A DNA stretch of 50,594 nt from JAWWPY01 sp964412845. Lineage in GTDB: Bacteria > Actinomycetota > Actinomycetes > Streptosporangiales > Streptosporangiaceae. The stretch spans positions 1-50,594 of the forward strand of contig CAYPQM010000024.1 of the NCBI GenBank assembly GCA_964412845.1, written 5' to 3'. Both the position numbers and the translations under genes were made by a program. The notes below the pieces were generated by a model. The model made no database searches, had not been told where the DNA came from, and was given only the letters and a program-made list of their open reading frames with translations. Of this stretch, positions 1 through 8,716 are shown piece after piece (within the stretch, counting starts at the first letter, position 1; each line of letters starts with the position of its first letter).

Positions 1-905
1 GCCCGCTCCTGCCCGCCGGACATCCCGCCGGGCTCATCAAGATCGCCCCCGCTGACGACGCCATCGCCATGGACGAAGGGGCGCTGGCCAGCTGGCGGCG
101 CCCCCGCTCCAGCGTGGCGGTCGCCTGCCAGCTGGTCCGCAGGGGCCTGGCCGGGGCAGTCGTCTCGGCTGGCTCCACCGGTGGCATCGTGGCGACCGCG
201 CGGCTGCGGCTGCGCTCGGTACCTGGCCTGATGAGGCCGGCGCTCATCGTCGTGCTGCCGACCCGCCCGCATCCGACGTTCCTCGTCGACGCGGGCGCCA
301 TCGCCGATCCCAAGCCGGAGATGCTGCTCCAGTTCGCCCAGCTCGGCGTCGCCTACGCGCAGATCGCGCATGGTATCGAGGAGCCACAGGTGGGCCTGCT
401 CAGCATCGGTGCGGAGCCGGGCAAGGGCAACCGGCTGGCCCGCCGTGCCCACGAGCTGCTCGCCGCCCCGCCGCCACACGGCGCCCCGCCGATCCGGTTC
501 GCCGGCAACGTCGAAGGCTCTGATCTGCTGGCCGGCCAGGTGGATGTGATCGTCACCGATGGCTTCACTGGCAACGTGGCGCTGAAGACACTCGAAGGCG
601 CAGGCGCGTTCGCCGCTGAGCAGATGCGCGAGGTCATCCAGGGTTCGCCGGCCGCACGATTCGGCGCCCTGCTGCAGCGGCGCGGGCTACGCGAGCTGGC
701 GAGGCGGATGGACGCGGAGAGCTACGGCGGGGCGGCGCTGCTCGGCCTGGAGGGAACCATCGTGATCGCGCACGGCGCCTCGACCGCGCGGGGGGTCACT
801 TCCGCGTGCGTGCTCGCCGCCGAACTTGCCCAGGGCCAGATCACCGAGAAGATCAGGGAGCGTCTCGGCCCGGGGCGGGGCAGTCACTTCCTGCGCCGGG
901 CCTGA
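1..905 (+). CDS. plsX: Phosphate acyltransferase PlsX, 3' part (5' end outside window)
   Basis: PlsX makes acyl-phosphate from acyl-ACP, the first step of the PlsX/PlsY route to phosphatidic acid. The reading frame is open from base 3 with no start codon at the edge, so the gene begins upstream; the ATG at 69 is internal because the codons before it (about LIKIAPADDAIAMDE) already match the family. About 300 residues are visible. Family signatures include SAGSTGG, DAGAIADPKPE, LLSIGAEPGKGN, the FAGNVEG segment and the VTDGFTGNVALKT stretch. The stop codon TGA (903-905) lies inside a 25-bp tandem repeat. The next gene is a cation pump rather than the rnc or acpP often found next to plsX, so a second plsX paralogue is possible. 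Confidence 0.85.
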   Translation, partial: PLLPAGHPAGLIKIAPADDAIAMDEGALASWRRPRSSVAVACQLVRRGLAGAVVSAGSTGGIVATARLRLRSVPGLMRPALIVVLPTRPHPTFLVDAGAIADPKPEMLLQFAQLGVAYAQIAHGIEEPQVGLLSIGAEPGKGNRLARRAHELLAAPPPHGAPPIRFAGNVEGSDLLAGQVDVIVTDGFTGNVALKTLEGAGAFAAEQMREVIQGSPAARFGALLQRRGLRELARRMDAESYGGAALLGLEGTIVIAHGASTARGVTSACVLAAELAQGQITEKIRERLGPGRGSHFLRRA

Positions 906-950
906 CCTGCGCTTCCGGCGCCGGACCTGACCTGACTTTCCGGCACCGGG
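893..950. repeat. 25-bp tandem repeat across the plsX stop codon
   Basis: The motif GCGCCGG or GCACCGG recurs at 893, 918 and 943, a period of 25 bp, each followed by a similar CCTGACCTG-type segment. There are about 2.3 imperfect copies. The first copy contains the plsX stop codon, so the array starts in the last codons and runs into the 3' flank. Confidence 0.75.
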
Positions 951-1055
951 CCTTCCGCACAGGCTTGCTGGATCCGCCTGCGGGAGGCCCGCTGGGGCAG
1001 GCCGCCACCCGATGCGAGGATGGGTAGCCGACACCGGGTGCAACGGGGGGAGCAG

Positions 1056-3491
1056 GTGGACAGCCAGGTCCAGGCCAGCGGCTTGTCAAGCGCCCAGGTG
1101 GCGGAGCGGGTTACCAAGGGCGAGACCAACGACGCCGCCCGGCGGTCGAGCAGGCCCATCTCTGACATCGTCCGCAGCAACGTGCTCACCCGGTTCAACG
1201 CCATCGTGGGCTCGCTCTGCGCGGTCATCCTGGTTCTCGGGCATCCGCCGGACGCGCTGTTCGGCTTGGTCATCGTGGCCAACACCGCCATCGGCGTGCT
1301 CCAGGAGCTGCGGGCCAAGCGGACCCTCGACCGGCTCGCGGTGCTCGGCGAGGAGTTGGTGCAGGTGGTCAGGGACGGTGCCGCCGTGGCCATCCGGCCC
1401 CAGCAGATCGTGCTCGGCGACCGGATACTCATCGGCCCCGGGGACCGGATCATGGTGGACGGCGACATCAGCGACGGTTCCGGGCTGGAGATCGACGAGT
1501 CGCTGCTCACCGGGGAATCCGATCCCGTCGTCAAGAAACCAGGCGACCAGGTACTGTCGGGCAGCTTTGTAGCGAGCGGATCGGGAGCTTTTACCGCGAC
1601 CGGCGTGGGCCACCAGGCGTACGCGGCCCGGCTGGTCGCGGAGGCCAGCACATTCTCGCTCGCCCGGTCGGAGCTGCTGGCCGGCATCAACCGGTTCCTG
1701 CGCATCATCACCTGGGTGATCGTGCCGGTGGCCGTGCTGCTCACCGCGAGCCAGCTGGTCTACGCGCACGGCGCCTTCTCCGACGCCGTGGCCGGCGCGG
1801 TCGCGGGCATCGTCACCATGATCCCTGAAGGGCTGGTGCTGATCACCAGCGTGGCATTCGCGGTCGGCGTGATCAGGCTGGGCCGGCGGCAGTGCCTGGT
1901 CCAGGAACTACCTGCCATCGAGGTGCTCGCCCGGGTCGACGTGCTCTGCCTCGACAAGACAGGGACGCTCACCGAAGGCGGCATGGAACTCGGCCAGATC
2001 ATCGAGCTGGCCGCCGGCCTCCCGGTCCGGCAGGTGCTGGCCAGCCTGGCCGCCGCCGAGGACCGGCCGAACGCCACCGGGCAGGCCATCGCCAGCGGGA
2101 CCAGCGGGGCCACGGTCATGCGAGCCGTCCACGTCGTGCCGTTCTCCTCGGCGCGCAAGTGGAGCGGCGCGGTCTTCGAGGGGGCCGGACCAGCCAGCGG
2201 CGGATGGGTCATCGGCGCCCCTGACGTACTGCTGGCACCCGGCGATCCGGCCCGCCGCGACGCGGAGCGCCGGGCAGCTGAGGGACTGCGGGTGCTGACC
2301 CTGTGCCGGGCCGACCGCACCCACCTTGGCGATCCCGGCGGCCTCAGCCAGGCCGGCCGCCCCCTCCAGGCGGTCGCATTGCTCGTCCTGCGGCAGCGGC
2401 TGCGCGCGGACGCACGCCGCACGCTGGACTACTTCGCCGAGCAGAACGTCGCGGTGAAGGTGATCTCCGGCGACAGCGCGGCCTCTGTCGGCGCGATCGC
2501 CGGCCAGCTTGGCATTGAAGGCGCCGGGCACCCGGTGGACGCTCGTACGCTGCCTTCCGGCGAGGACCTGGACCGGCCAGGGCAGCCTGGCGCGGTACGG
2601 CCGCCGCACGGGGACCTGGCCACGCTGGCCGACGCCCTGGAGGGGAACTCGGTGTTCGGTCGGGTGACGCCGCGGCAGAAGCAGGCCTTCGTGGCCGCCC
2701 TTCAGTCGAGGGGCCACACGGTGGCGATGACCGGGGACGGGGTCAACGATGTGCTCGCCCTCAGCCGCGCCGACCTCGGCGTGGCCATGGGGTCGGGCAG
2801 CGGGGCGACCCGCGCGGTGGCCAAGATCGTACTGCTGGACGACAGCTTCGCGAGCTTGCCGCATGTCGTGGCGGAGGGTCGTCGGGTCCTCGGCAACATC
2901 GAGCGGGTCGCCAGCCTGTTCCTGACCAAGACCGTCTACGCGGTGCTGCTGGCCACCGCGACGGCCATCGTCGGATTCGCGGCCGAATCCGGGCTGGAAG
3001 GCCTGCGCTTCCCGTTCCTGCCCCGGCACCTGACCCTGATCTCGACGCTGACCATCGGGATCCCCGCCTTCGTGCTGGCCCTCGCGCCGAGCACGCAGCG
3101 CGTCGAGCCTGGTTTCGTCGCCCGGGTGCTGCGCTTCGCCGTGCCCGCCGGGATCGCCTGCGCGGCGGCCACCTTCGGCTCCTACCTGATCGCCCGGCTC
3201 ACCCCCGGCAGCACCCTGATCGCGGACCGCACCACGGCGGTGATCACCCTGGCCGCGGTGGCGCTGTGGGTGCTCGCCCTGATCGCCCGGCCGTACACCT
3301 GGTGGCGGATCACCCTGGTCGCGATGATGGCCGCTGGATTCCTGCTCGTCCTCGCGCTGCCCTGGGCCAGGACCTTCTTCAGCCTGCGCCCGTACCATCC
3401 GGCCACCGACCTTGTCGCACTGGTGATCGCGGCAGGCGCGGCCGCCGCGCTCACCGTATATCTGTCGGCTGCCCGCCTCCGTGGTCGATAG
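1056..3491 (+). CDS. ctpE: CtpE-type P-type cation-transporting ATPase
   Basis: This is a P-type ATPase of about 811 residues in the plasma membrane. The visible motifs, numbered from GTG 1056, are TGES (about 152-155, actuator domain), MIPEG (about 255-259, transmembrane ion-site helix), DKTGT with the phosphorylated Asp near 300, and TGDGVND (about 559-565). Hydrophobic segments flank the cytoplasmic domains in the usual order, with a six-helix C-terminal region. The stretches CLVQELPAIE, PEGLVLITSVAFAVGV and LSRADLGVAMGSGSGA closely resemble Mycobacterium CtpE, which has been linked to calcium uptake; the substrate here is inferred from that resemblance. I prefer GTG 1056 over ATG 1020 because a GGGGGGAG ribosome-binding site lies at 1045-1052. 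The stop is 10 bp before the argS start. Confidence 0.8.
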   Translation: MDSQVQASGLSSAQVAERVTKGETNDAARRSSRPISDIVRSNVLTRFNAIVGSLCAVILVLGHPPDALFGLVIVANTAIGVLQELRAKRTLDRLAVLGEELVQVVRDGAAVAIRPQQIVLGDRILIGPGDRIMVDGDISDGSGLEIDESLLTGESDPVVKKPGDQVLSGSFVASGSGAFTATGVGHQAYAARLVAEASTFSLARSELLAGINRFLRIITWVIVPVAVLLTASQLVYAHGAFSDAVAGAVAGIVTMIPEGLVLITSVAFAVGVIRLGRRQCLVQELPAIEVLARVDVLCLDKTGTLTEGGMELGQIIELAAGLPVRQVLASLAAAEDRPNATGQAIASGTSGATVMRAVHVVPFSSARKWSGAVFEGAGPASGGWVIGAPDVLLAPGDPARRDAERRAAEGLRVLTLCRADRTHLGDPGGLSQAGRPLQAVALLVLRQRLRADARRTLDYFAEQNVAVKVISGDSAASVGAIAGQLGIEGAGHPVDARTLPSGEDLDRPGQPGAVRPPHGDLATLADALEGNSVFGRVTPRQKQAFVAALQSRGHTVAMTGDGVNDVLALSRADLGVAMGSGSGATRAVAKIVLLDDSFASLPHVVAEGRRVLGNIERVASLFLTKTVYAVLLATATAIVGFAAESGLEGLRFPFLPRHLTLISTLTIGIPAFVLALAPSTQRVEPGFVARVLRFAVPAGIACAAATFGSYLIARLTPGSTLIADRTTAVITLAAVALWVLALIARPYTWWRITLVAMMAAGFLLVLALPWARTFFSLRPYHPATDLVALVIAAGAAAALTVYLSAARLRGR

Positions 3492-3494
3492 TCT
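3489..3494 (+). promoter_or_regulatory. -10-like hexamer TAGTCT, leaderless-type argS promoter
   Basis: TAGTCT lies 7 nt before the argS ATG (3502) and overlaps the ctpE stop codon. There is no good ribosome-binding site between them, which fits transcription starting at or near the start codon. Confidence 0.45.
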
Positions 3495-3501
3495 TGACGG
3501 C

Positions 3502-5244
3502 ATGGCCGATCCACGGGAGGTGCTCGCTGAGCGGGTGAAGGACGCGCTCGGCGCGGCGTTCGGCACCGAGTACGCCGACGCGGACCCGCTCATCCGGCCG
3601 TCCCAGTTCGCCGACTTCCAGGCCAATGTGGCCCTGCCGCTGGCCAAGCGGCTCGGCCGGGCCCCGCGCGACGTCGCCGCGGAACTTGCCCGCCACCTCG
3701 ACCTGACCGGCGTGGCCGCCACACCTGAGGTGAGCGGTCCGGGGTTCATCAACATCACCCTGAGCAGCGACTGGATCGCCGCCCAGGCGTCCGGGCTGCA
3801 GGCGGACGCACGGCTCGGCGCCGCGATCCCGGCCACGCCGCAGACGATCGTCGTCGAGTACTCCTCGCCCAATGTCGCGAAGGAGATGCACGTCGGCCAT
3901 CTGCGTACGACCATCGTCGGCGACGCGATCGCCCGGATCCTGGAATTCGCCGGCCACCACGTGATCAGGGACAACCACGTGGGTGACTGGGGCACCCCGT
4001 TCGGCATGCTCATCGAGCACATGCTCGACGTCGGCGAGGACTCCGCCGAGGCCGGGTTGCTGATCACCGACCCGAACTCCTTCTACCAGGCGGCCCGGCG
4101 CAAGTTCGACTCCGATCTGGTGTTCGCCGAGCGGGCCAGGAACCGGGTCGTGAAACTTCAGGGCGGCGACCCTGACACGCTGCGGCTCTGGCAGCACCTC
4201 GTTGACCTGTCCAAGGGTTACCTGCACCGGATCTACGGCCAGCTCGGGGTCACCCTCGCCGATGCGGACATCCGGGGCGAGAGCTTCTATAACGCGATGC
4301 TCGCCGACGTCTGCTCGGATCTTGAGCGCCTCGGCGTGGCCATGATCAGCGACGGAGCGCTCTGCGCGTTCCCGCCTGGTTTCACCGGGCGGGAAGGTGA
4401 GCCGCTGCCGGTCATCATCCGCAAGAGCGACGGCGGCTACAACTACTCGACGAGTGATCTGGCCACCGTCCGCTACCGCGTCGATGAGCTGCATGTCGAC
4501 CGCGCCATCTATGTCGTGGGCTCCTCGCAGGCCCTGCATTTCCAGATGGTCTTCGCCGTTGCCCGGCAGGCGGGCTGGATTCCGCCCGGCGCACGATTCG
4601 AGCATGCCCAGATCGGCAATGTGCTGGGCCCCGACGGGAAGATCCTGCGCACCCGCACCGGGGAAACGATCAAGCTCAGCGCGCTCCTTCAGGAGGGCGT
4701 CGAGCGGGCCGCCAAAGTCGTCGACGAACTTGGCGTCGGCTCCGGCCTTGACGAGCATGCGCGGCAGCAGATCGCCGAACCAGTCGGCATCGGCGCGGTG
4801 AAGTACGCCGACCTGTCTACCGCCCGCGACAGCGAGTACGTGTTCGACTGGGCACGGATGATCTCGTTCAAGGGCAACACCGGGCCGTACCTGCAGTACG
4901 CGGCCGCGCGGATCCGCTCCATCTTCCGCAGGGCGGGGCTGGTGCCCGCTGAAGCCGCCGCCGCGATCGAACTCACCGAGGATGCCGAGCGGGCCCTGGC
5001 GCTGCGGCTGCTCGGGTTCGGTGCGGTGATCTCCCAGGTGGCCGAGACTGCGGAGCCGCACACGCTCGCGGCCTTCCTGTTCGACGTGGCCAGCGCCTAC
5101 ACGACGTTCTACGAGCAATGCCCGGTGCTGCAGGCCGGCACGCCGCCGGCCCGCACCAGCAGGCTCGCGTTGTCCGCGCTCACCCTGCGGGTCCTGCTGA
5201 CCGGCTTGGATCTGCTCGGCGTCCCGGCTCCCGAGCGGATGTAA
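3502..5244 (+). CDS. argS: Arginyl-tRNA synthetase
   Basis: ArgS is the class I synthetase that charges tRNA-Arg in the cytoplasm. The protein has 580 residues, normal for the family. An N-terminal Add1 domain (about 1-100, with PSQFADFQANVALPLAK and GPGFINI) is followed by the Rossmann catalytic domain with the HIGH signature as HVGH at about 130-133 in SSPNVAKEMHVGH. The GDWGTPFGMLIEH and the KSDGGYNYSTSDLA segments are typical. The KMSKS position reads as a diverged TRTGETIKL, which is normal for many ArgS. The C-terminal DALR anticodon-binding domain ends in a conserved AP-ERM tail. The ATG at 3502 is preferred over a GTG at 3481 that overlaps ctpE. The C-terminus shows no sign of truncation. 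Confidence 0.95.
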   Translation: MADPREVLAERVKDALGAAFGTEYADADPLIRPSQFADFQANVALPLAKRLGRAPRDVAAELARHLDLTGVAATPEVSGPGFINITLSSDWIAAQASGLQADARLGAAIPATPQTIVVEYSSPNVAKEMHVGHLRTTIVGDAIARILEFAGHHVIRDNHVGDWGTPFGMLIEHMLDVGEDSAEAGLLITDPNSFYQAARRKFDSDLVFAERARNRVVKLQGGDPDTLRLWQHLVDLSKGYLHRIYGQLGVTLADADIRGESFYNAMLADVCSDLERLGVAMISDGALCAFPPGFTGREGEPLPVIIRKSDGGYNYSTSDLATVRYRVDELHVDRAIYVVGSSQALHFQMVFAVARQAGWIPPGARFEHAQIGNVLGPDGKILRTRTGETIKLSALLQEGVERAAKVVDELGVGSGLDEHARQQIAEPVGIGAVKYADLSTARDSEYVFDWARMISFKGNTGPYLQYAAARIRSIFRRAGLVPAEAAAAIELTEDAERALALRLLGFGAVISQVAETAEPHTLAAFLFDVASAYTTFYEQCPVLQAGTPPARTSRLALSALTLRVLLTGLDLLGVPAPERM

Positions 5245-5276
5245 CCCCCACCGGATGCCAGGCCGGAGCGCCGGTA

Positions 5277-5312
5277 ACGGTCAGCGAGTCCGTGACGGTC
5301 AGCGAACCACGG
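5277..5312. repeat. 18-bp tandem repeat after argS
   Basis: ACGGTCAGCGA occurs at 5277 and again at 5295, giving an 18-bp unit in about two imperfect copies. It starts 33 nt after the argS stop codon. Confidence 0.55.
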
Positions 5313-5380
5313 GCCAGATCCCAGGGAAATCACAGATTCGGCGGCCCGATGTCCCAGGTGGCCCGGGCAGGCTCCAGGGC

Positions 5381-6229
5381 ATGGACTACACCTACCAGCC
5401 CCCAGACGACCCGCAAGACCACCGGCCCACCGAGCAGTTCTGGCCCATGAGCTCCGCTGGCTACGGGCCTCAGGGCCCCAACGGCCCCGGTCACGGCGAC
5501 CAGCGGCAGGAGTCCTCCGGGATCCGTCAGCATTTCGCACGAGACCGGCGCAAAGCCCTGCACTGGACCGTCGGGATCACCGCCGCCGCGATCCTGGCAG
5601 GCGGCGGCATCATCGGCGGCGTGGCATTGTCCGGCCGCCCGGCACCCACCGTGTCCGGCCCGACCGGCCCGGCCGCGGTGCTGAACGCGACGCTCAGCTC
5701 GGCCGACTCGCCGAACGCCGCCTCCCCGGCTCCCTCGGCCACCCCCGCAACGGGCACACCGGCTACCGGCACGGCCGGCCACCCGTGCGCGAAGGCAGTC
5801 GCCGCGGCCCGCACCGCGCGGGCCGCCGGGCACCCGCGGGCGGCGGGGGCCGCGCGGGCGATCGCCAGCCACTGCCGCGGGCTCCGGCTTCGCGTCGCCC
5901 GCCTGATCGGCGGGATCGACGGCCAGTTCACCTTCCGGACCAAGACCGGCACCCGCACCCTCGCCTACGAGCGGGGCGTGATCCAGAGCGTGACCAGCGG
6001 CAGCAATATCGTGGTGCGCGCCTCGGACGGGACGACCTGGACCTGGGACCTGGTGAGCAACACGGTGGTCCGGGAGAAGGGCGCCAAGACCGCCGAGAGC
6101 ACGCTGGCCCAGGGGCAGCAAGTCTGGGTCGGCGGGCAGGTGACGTCCGGCGCCAAGGACGCCCGCCTCATCGTCATCCGCCCGGCGGCCGCGCCGTCAC
6201 CGGCTCCCCCCTCCGGCTCCGGAAGTTGA
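5381..6229 (+). CDS. Membrane-anchored extracytoplasmic protein, DUF5666-like C-terminus
   Basis: I do not recognise a named family with certainty. Starting at ATG 5381 the product has 282 residues. A Pro/Gln/Gly-rich cytoplasmic N-terminus (about 1-60) is followed by one membrane segment (about 63-85, WTVGITAAAILAGGGIIGGV) and an Ala/Pro/Thr-rich linker. The C-terminal part holds a small beta-rich module (about 195-270, including VIQSVTSGSNIVVRASDGT, LAQGQQVWVGGQV and ARLIVIRP) that resembles DUF5666-type beta-barrel domains. The middle region has a repeated Ala/Arg/His pattern ending in two cysteines (HPCAKA and SHCRG) that could form a disulphide outside the cell. The upstream in-frame ORF to 5255 overlaps the argS flank repeat and looks non-coding. 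The function is unknown. Confidence 0.7.
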   Translation: MDYTYQPPDDPQDHRPTEQFWPMSSAGYGPQGPNGPGHGDQRQESSGIRQHFARDRRKALHWTVGITAAAILAGGGIIGGVALSGRPAPTVSGPTGPAAVLNATLSSADSPNAASPAPSATPATGTPATGTAGHPCAKAVAAARTARAAGHPRAAGAARAIASHCRGLRLRVARLIGGIDGQFTFRTKTGTRTLAYERGVIQSVTSGSNIVVRASDGTTWTWDLVSNTVVREKGAKTAESTLAQGQQVWVGGQVTSGAKDARLIVIRPAAAPSPAPPSGSGS

Positions 6230-6241
6230 CGACCTGGCCTG

Positions 6242-6274
6242 CCTGCTCCCGCGGGCGGCGCCCGCGGGAGCAGG
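6242..6274. terminator. Strong hairpin terminator
   Basis: A perfect 15-bp stem (6242-6256 with 6260-6274) closes a 3-nt GGC loop, 12 nt after the stop of the upstream gene. There is no T-tract, as is common in high-GC actinobacteria. It separates the membrane protein gene from the two-component operon. Confidence 0.85.
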
Positions 6275-6280
6275 TAGCCT
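6275..6280 (+). promoter_or_regulatory. -10-like hexamer TAGCCT before the response regulator
   Basis: TAGCCT directly follows the terminator stem and would place the transcription start about 70 nt before the response-regulator ATG at 6357. There is no clear -35 box, so this is a candidate only. Confidence 0.3.
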
Positions 6281-6356
6281 GGGCGACCTCCGTTAGGCAG
6301 GAAAGGCACTGGCCAGCAGCGGACCGCCCGGTACGCCAGGATGTGCTGCACAGGCA

Positions 6357-7181
6357 ATGACAGACAACGACCGGATTCCCCAGGTGCTCGTCGTGGACGA
6401 CGAGCCGAACATCCGTGAGCTGGTCCAGGTAGCGCTCAAGTTCCATGGCTGCGCGGTCAGCACGGCGGCCAGCGGGACAGACGCGCTCCGCCAGGCTGAG
6501 ACGGGGCAGCCGGACCTGATCGTGCTGGATGTGATGCTGCCCGACCTGAGCGGGTTTGAGGTGTGCCGGCGGCTGCGGGCGGCGGGCAACGAGGTCCCGG
6601 TGATCTTCCTGACCGCCCGGGACACCTCATCCGACACCGTCACCGGCCTGGCCATCGGCGGTGACGACTACGTCACCAAGCCTTTTTCGGTGGAAGCGCT
6701 GGTGGCCCGGGTGCGGGCGGTGCTCCGGCGGGCGTCCCGGGCCGCGGCCGCCGGGGACTCCGGTGATGCCGGGCTGCTCCGGGCCGGGGACCTGGAACTG
6801 GACGAGTCACGGTGGACCGTGCACCGGGCCGGGACCGCGGTGGAGTTGTCACCCACCGAGTTCCGGCTGCTCGCCTGCCTGATGCGCCACCAGGGGCGGG
6901 TGCTCACCCGGGGCCAGTTGCTGGAGAGCGTCTGGGGCTGGGACTACGCGGGGCAGTCCCAGATCGTCGAGACCTACGTCAGCTACCTGCGGCGTAAGCT
7001 CGATCCGCTCGGCCCGCCGCTGATCCATACCCAGCGGGGGATCGGCTACAGCCTGCGGCCGGCCGAGCCACCGCCACCCGGCGGCCCGCCCAGCGAACCT
7101 CACCCCCCCGGCGCGCTCCTCAGCCACCAGCCGGCCGGCCGGCCCCCTGACGGCCGCCCGCCCAGCGGGCCCGGGGGGTGA
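6357..7181 (+). CDS. OmpR/PhoB-family response regulator
   Basis: This is a DNA-binding response regulator of 274 residues that works with the kinase encoded next. The receiver domain (about 8-125) has the acidic pair in VLVVDDEPNIR, the phospho-acceptor Asp58 in IVLDVMLPDLSG, the conserved Thr in FLTARD and Lys108 in DDYVTKPF. A winged-helix Trans_reg_C domain follows (about 145-235), with LSPTEFRLLACLM, SVWGWDY, VETYVSYLRRKLD and HTQRGIGYSLR. An unusual tail of about 35 residues rich in Pro, Gly and Ser follows the domain. The stop overlaps the kinase start as GTGA (7178-7181), implying translational coupling. It resembles the TrcR/PrrA-type regulators of actinobacteria, but the signal is not known. 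Confidence 0.92.
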   Translation: MTDNDRIPQVLVVDDEPNIRELVQVALKFHGCAVSTAASGTDALRQAETGQPDLIVLDVMLPDLSGFEVCRRLRAAGNEVPVIFLTARDTSSDTVTGLAIGGDDYVTKPFSVEALVARVRAVLRRASRAAAAGDSGDAGLLRAGDLELDESRWTVHRAGTAVELSPTEFRLLACLMRHQGRVLTRGQLLESVWGWDYAGQSQIVETYVSYLRRKLDPLGPPLIHTQRGIGYSLRPAEPPPPGGPPSEPHPPGALLSHQPAGRPPDGRPPSGPGG

Positions 7182-8710
7182 CCGCTTCCGGGCGGCTGTC
7201 GCTGCGCACCCGCCTGCTCGTCCTGCTGATCTGCGTGACAGCAGCGTTCCTGCTCATCATGGGGGCGGTCACCGCCGTGGTGCTGAGCAAACGGCTGGGT
7301 GGCCAGTTCAACGCCAATCTGGTGGCGGCCGCCGCACGCAAGCCCCAGACGCTGGCCGGCAACAGCAACGGTTTCCTCGCCGCCGCGATCTCACGCCGCA
7401 CCGGGCAGATCGTCCTGTTCACCCCAGGCAGCCGGGGGGCAGAGTTCCAGCAGGCGCTCAGCCGGCTCACGTCGGCGCAACTGCTCCATGACTACCGGGA
7501 TCAGCCGTTCCCGATCGTCCTGGCCGACGGCACGAGGCTGCGCGGCGTCGCCCGGCCGGCCCGGGCGGCCGGGCTGGGCGTGCCAAGCATCTCGCGCGGG
7601 GTGGCCCTTATCGTGGTCGCGCATCCAGTGGGCTTGGTCAACGACCAGGTCCGCGGGGTGGTCGTCGCCGAGCTGATCACCGGGGGCGTGTTGCTGCTGC
7701 TGCTCACCCTCGGCGGCCAGTGGCTCATCGGCCGCGGGCTGGCGCCACTTGGCCAGATGGCGAGCGCGGCCCGCGAGATCACCAGTCAGGGCAATCTCGC
7801 CGCGCGGATGCCCGACGCCGACGACAGCACCGAGGTGGGCCGGCTGGGCGGGGCCATCAACACGATGCTGGATCGCATCCAGCATGCGTTCGGGGCCCGG
7901 CTGCGCTCGGAGGAGAAGGTACGGCAGTTCGCGGCGGACGCCTCCCATGAGCTGCGCACCCCGCTGACCACCATCCGCGGCTACGCGGAGCTCTACCGGC
8001 AGGGTGCGCTCGGTCCCGACCAGCTACCGGACGCCATGCGCCGGATCGAGCAGGAATCGCAGCGGATGAGCACGCTGGTCGCGGAACTGCTTGAACTCGC
8101 CCGGCTGGACCGCACCTCCTCGCTGGACCTGGCCGAGACCGATCTGGCCGGCCTGGTGCGGGACGCGGCCGCGGACGCCAGGGCGGTGGAGCCGGGCCGG
8201 CCGGTCCAGGCCGAAGCGCCGGACCGGCTGGTGGCCGCCGTCGACGAAGCCCGGATCCGGCAGGTACTGGCCAACCTGCTGGGCAACATCCGTGAGCACA
8301 CGCCGAAAGGAACGCCGGTGGCGGTCCGGCTGGCCCAGGTACGGGGCGGCGTGGTGCTGGAGGTAGCCGACGCGGGCCCCGGAATGTCCGGGCATGACGC
8401 GGCGCAGGCCTTCGACAGGTTCCATCGGGGCGCCGCCCGGGCCGCCCCGGACGGTCGCGCTTCCGGACCTTCCGCTGACGGGCCCGGAGGTTCCACGCCG
8501 GATGGCCCGGGAGATTCCGCCGACGACGGCTCTGGCCCGGGCAGCGGGCTCGGCCTGTCCATCGTGCAGGCGATCGCCGTGGCTCATGGCGGCCAGGCGA
8601 CACTCGAATCCTGGCCCGGCCACGGCACCCGGGTCAGGGTCTGGCTGCCGGCCGAGGTCGTGCCGGCCAGCCACGATCACGCAACGTCCCGGCCGGAAGG
8701 CCGGCCGTGA
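7178..8710 (+). CDS. Sensor histidine kinase (HAMP, HisKA, HATPase_c)
   Basis: This is the membrane sensor kinase of the two-component pair, 510 residues. The first transmembrane helix is at about 10-35 and the second at about 155-185, with an extracytoplasmic sensor region of about 120 residues between them. A HAMP domain follows (about 186-240), then the dimerisation/phospho-acceptor domain with His257 in DASHELRTPLTTIRGY. The ATPase domain carries the N box (NLLGNIREHTP), the G1 box (VADAGPGM), the F box (FDRFHRG) and the G2 box (GSGLGLSIVQAIA). A Gly/Pro/Asp/Ser-rich insertion of about 35 residues lies between the F and G2 boxes, where the ATP lid is. The sensed signal cannot be read from the sequence. 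The gene ends 6 bp from the convergent TIR-like gene. Confidence 0.92.
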   Translation: MTASGRLSLRTRLLVLLICVTAAFLLIMGAVTAVVLSKRLGGQFNANLVAAAARKPQTLAGNSNGFLAAAISRRTGQIVLFTPGSRGAEFQQALSRLTSAQLLHDYRDQPFPIVLADGTRLRGVARPARAAGLGVPSISRGVALIVVAHPVGLVNDQVRGVVVAELITGGVLLLLLTLGGQWLIGRGLAPLGQMASAAREITSQGNLAARMPDADDSTEVGRLGGAINTMLDRIQHAFGARLRSEEKVRQFAADASHELRTPLTTIRGYAELYRQGALGPDQLPDAMRRIEQESQRMSTLVAELLELARLDRTSSLDLAETDLAGLVRDAAADARAVEPGRPVQAEAPDRLVAAVDEARIRQVLANLLGNIREHTPKGTPVAVRLAQVRGGVVLEVADAGPGMSGHDAAQAFDRFHRGAARAAPDGRASGPSADGPGGSTPDGPGDSADDGSGPGSGLGLSIVQAIAVAHGGQATLESWPGHGTRVRVWLPAEVVPASHDHATSRPEGRP

Positions 8711-8716
8711 CCTGGG

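Noticed and set aside
1908..4067. Long minus-strand ORF (719 codons) opposite ctpE and argS
   Set aside because: It has no recognisable domain, its composition is that of antisense GC-rich coding DNA, and both plus-strand genes are unmistakable.
5255..5380. N-terminal extension of the membrane protein gene to GTG/ATG 5255
   Set aside because: It reads through the tandem repeat after argS, has no ribosome-binding site and gives atypical residues; ATG 5381 is better.
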